Below are positions 5,621-5,824 of a DNA stretch of 5,824 bases, piece by piece. The position numbers and the translations under genes were made by a program. Positions within the stretch are counted from its first letter, which is position 1; each line of letters begins with the position of its first letter. The notes beneath the pieces are model-generated. The model was not told the DNA's origin. It was given only the letters and a program-made list of their open reading frames with translations, and made no database searches. Origin of the DNA: JADHUC01 sp964617665 (GTDB lineage Bacteria > Planctomycetota > Planctomycetia > Pirellulales > Pirellulaceae). The DNA lies in NCBI GenBank assembly GCA_964617665.1, contig CAZUAH010000765.1, positions 1-5,824 of the forward strand, given 5' to 3'.

Positions 5621-5672
5621 GGCGAATCGATCGCCGTGCTATCGAGAAGATGCCGTTCGTGGAGAAGGCGTT
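5621..5672 (+). repeat. Internal direct repeat in cassette B, copy b
   Basis: This is the partner of 5446-5497 at a spacing of 175 bases, with GCGAATCGAT, AGAAGATGCCGTTCGTGGAG and AAGGCGTTC. The two copies bracket dispersed repeat copy 3, so cassette B looks built by local duplication. Confidence 0.65.
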
Positions 5673-5765
5673 CTTTGACCGATCAACACCGTCAGGGCAA
5701 TGATCAGCGATCGAACGACGCACCACACGGAGAGATTCAGATCGTGGAGACTGCCAAGAGTTGAA

Positions 5766-5824
5766 GCACAGAACGACCGCGATCACCCGGCGGCGATGGG
5801 GGACCGCACCATTTGAAACCCGCA
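5766..5824 (-). repeat. attC-like recombination site 8, truncated by the window edge
   Basis: Only the R' half is in the window. On the minus strand it ends CCGGGTGATC (L'), spacer GCGGTC, GTTCTGTGC (R'). The central part reads TGCGGGTTTCAAATGG, nearly identical to the centre of site 2 (15 of 16 bases with 821-836). From the other seven sites one expects the missing arm, to the right of 5824, to contain GATGCACCCG followed by an extra A on the minus strand. Confidence 0.75.

Larger units (their letters stand above)
5185..5773 (-). other. Gene cassette without a credible gene (cassette B)
   Basis: This 589-bp unit lies between the crossover points of attC-like sites 7 and 8. The longest frame (about 209 codons, minus strand, 5157-5786) begins inside one palindrome and reads through the whole of the next, with an arginine-rich composition, so it is not accepted as a gene. 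The unit is collinear with cassette C: shared blocks occur next to the palindrome (about 5306-5369), at repeat copy 3 (5508-5592) and near its start (about 5698-5750, ATCAGCGATC and GGTCGTGGAGA-like). It also has an internal direct repeat near 5446-5497 and 5621-5672 built on AGAAGATG..GTTCGTGGAGA. Its function is unknown; decayed gene or non-coding unit. Confidence 0.6.

Noticed and set aside
5157..5786. Long minus-strand open frame of about 209 codons
   Set aside because: It starts inside one attC-like palindrome and reads through the whole of the next, is very rich in arginine, and crosses direct repeats. It is best explained as chance openness of GC-rich repeats.

Overview
The window suggests a marine planctomycete of the Rhodopirellula type. 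This is an inference from style: a protein with the arginine-rich, very hydrophobic RFSLRVLLVVVTLLAILLA amino terminus followed by 24-residue leucine-rich repeats, SMI1/KNR4 (SUKH) proteins, moderate GC, and a dispersed palindromic element I associate with that genus. No ribosomal or phylogenetic marker is present, so the assignment is tentative.

The whole window reads as a stretch of an integron-type gene-cassette array, with all genes on the minus strand. Seven complete and one truncated imperfect palindromes lie at 46-178, 781-871, 1514-1617, 2460-2588, 3679-3774, 4598-4701, 5179-5282 and 5766 to the right edge. Each has the layout of an integron attC site: outer arms R''/R' (AGAAC or ATAAC opposite GTTCT or GTTAT), an unpaired spacer of 5-6 nt, then L''/L' arms. 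In all seven complete sites the L'' arm carries two extra unpaired bases on the same side, a G and then an A six or seven bases later. The paired bases between them change from site to site but stay complementary.

The palindromes delimit seven cassettes, from right to left in reading direction: two without a credible gene (5185-5773 and 4604-5184, homologous to each other), a leucine-rich-repeat membrane-anchored protein (3686-4603), a three-helix membrane protein (2466-3685), a SUKH-like protein (1521-2465), an unrecognised 204-residue protein (787-1520), and a clear SMI1/KNR4 protein (53-786). A further cassette starts at 52 and runs off the left edge. The beginning of each cassette matches the R'' arm of its own palindrome better than, or as well as, the palindrome it abuts (up to 10 of 10 bases). 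This is what insertion of circular cassettes by crossover at G^TT predicts.

The genes do not form a metabolic pathway. As in other cassette arrays they look like independent accessory functions: two SUKH proteins that may be toxin-immunity proteins, surface or membrane proteins, and an orphan. No integrase, attI site or clear promoter is in the window. Because genes read leftward, an integrase and attI would be expected to the right of the window if the array still has one; otherwise it is a cluster of attC sites lacking an integrase.
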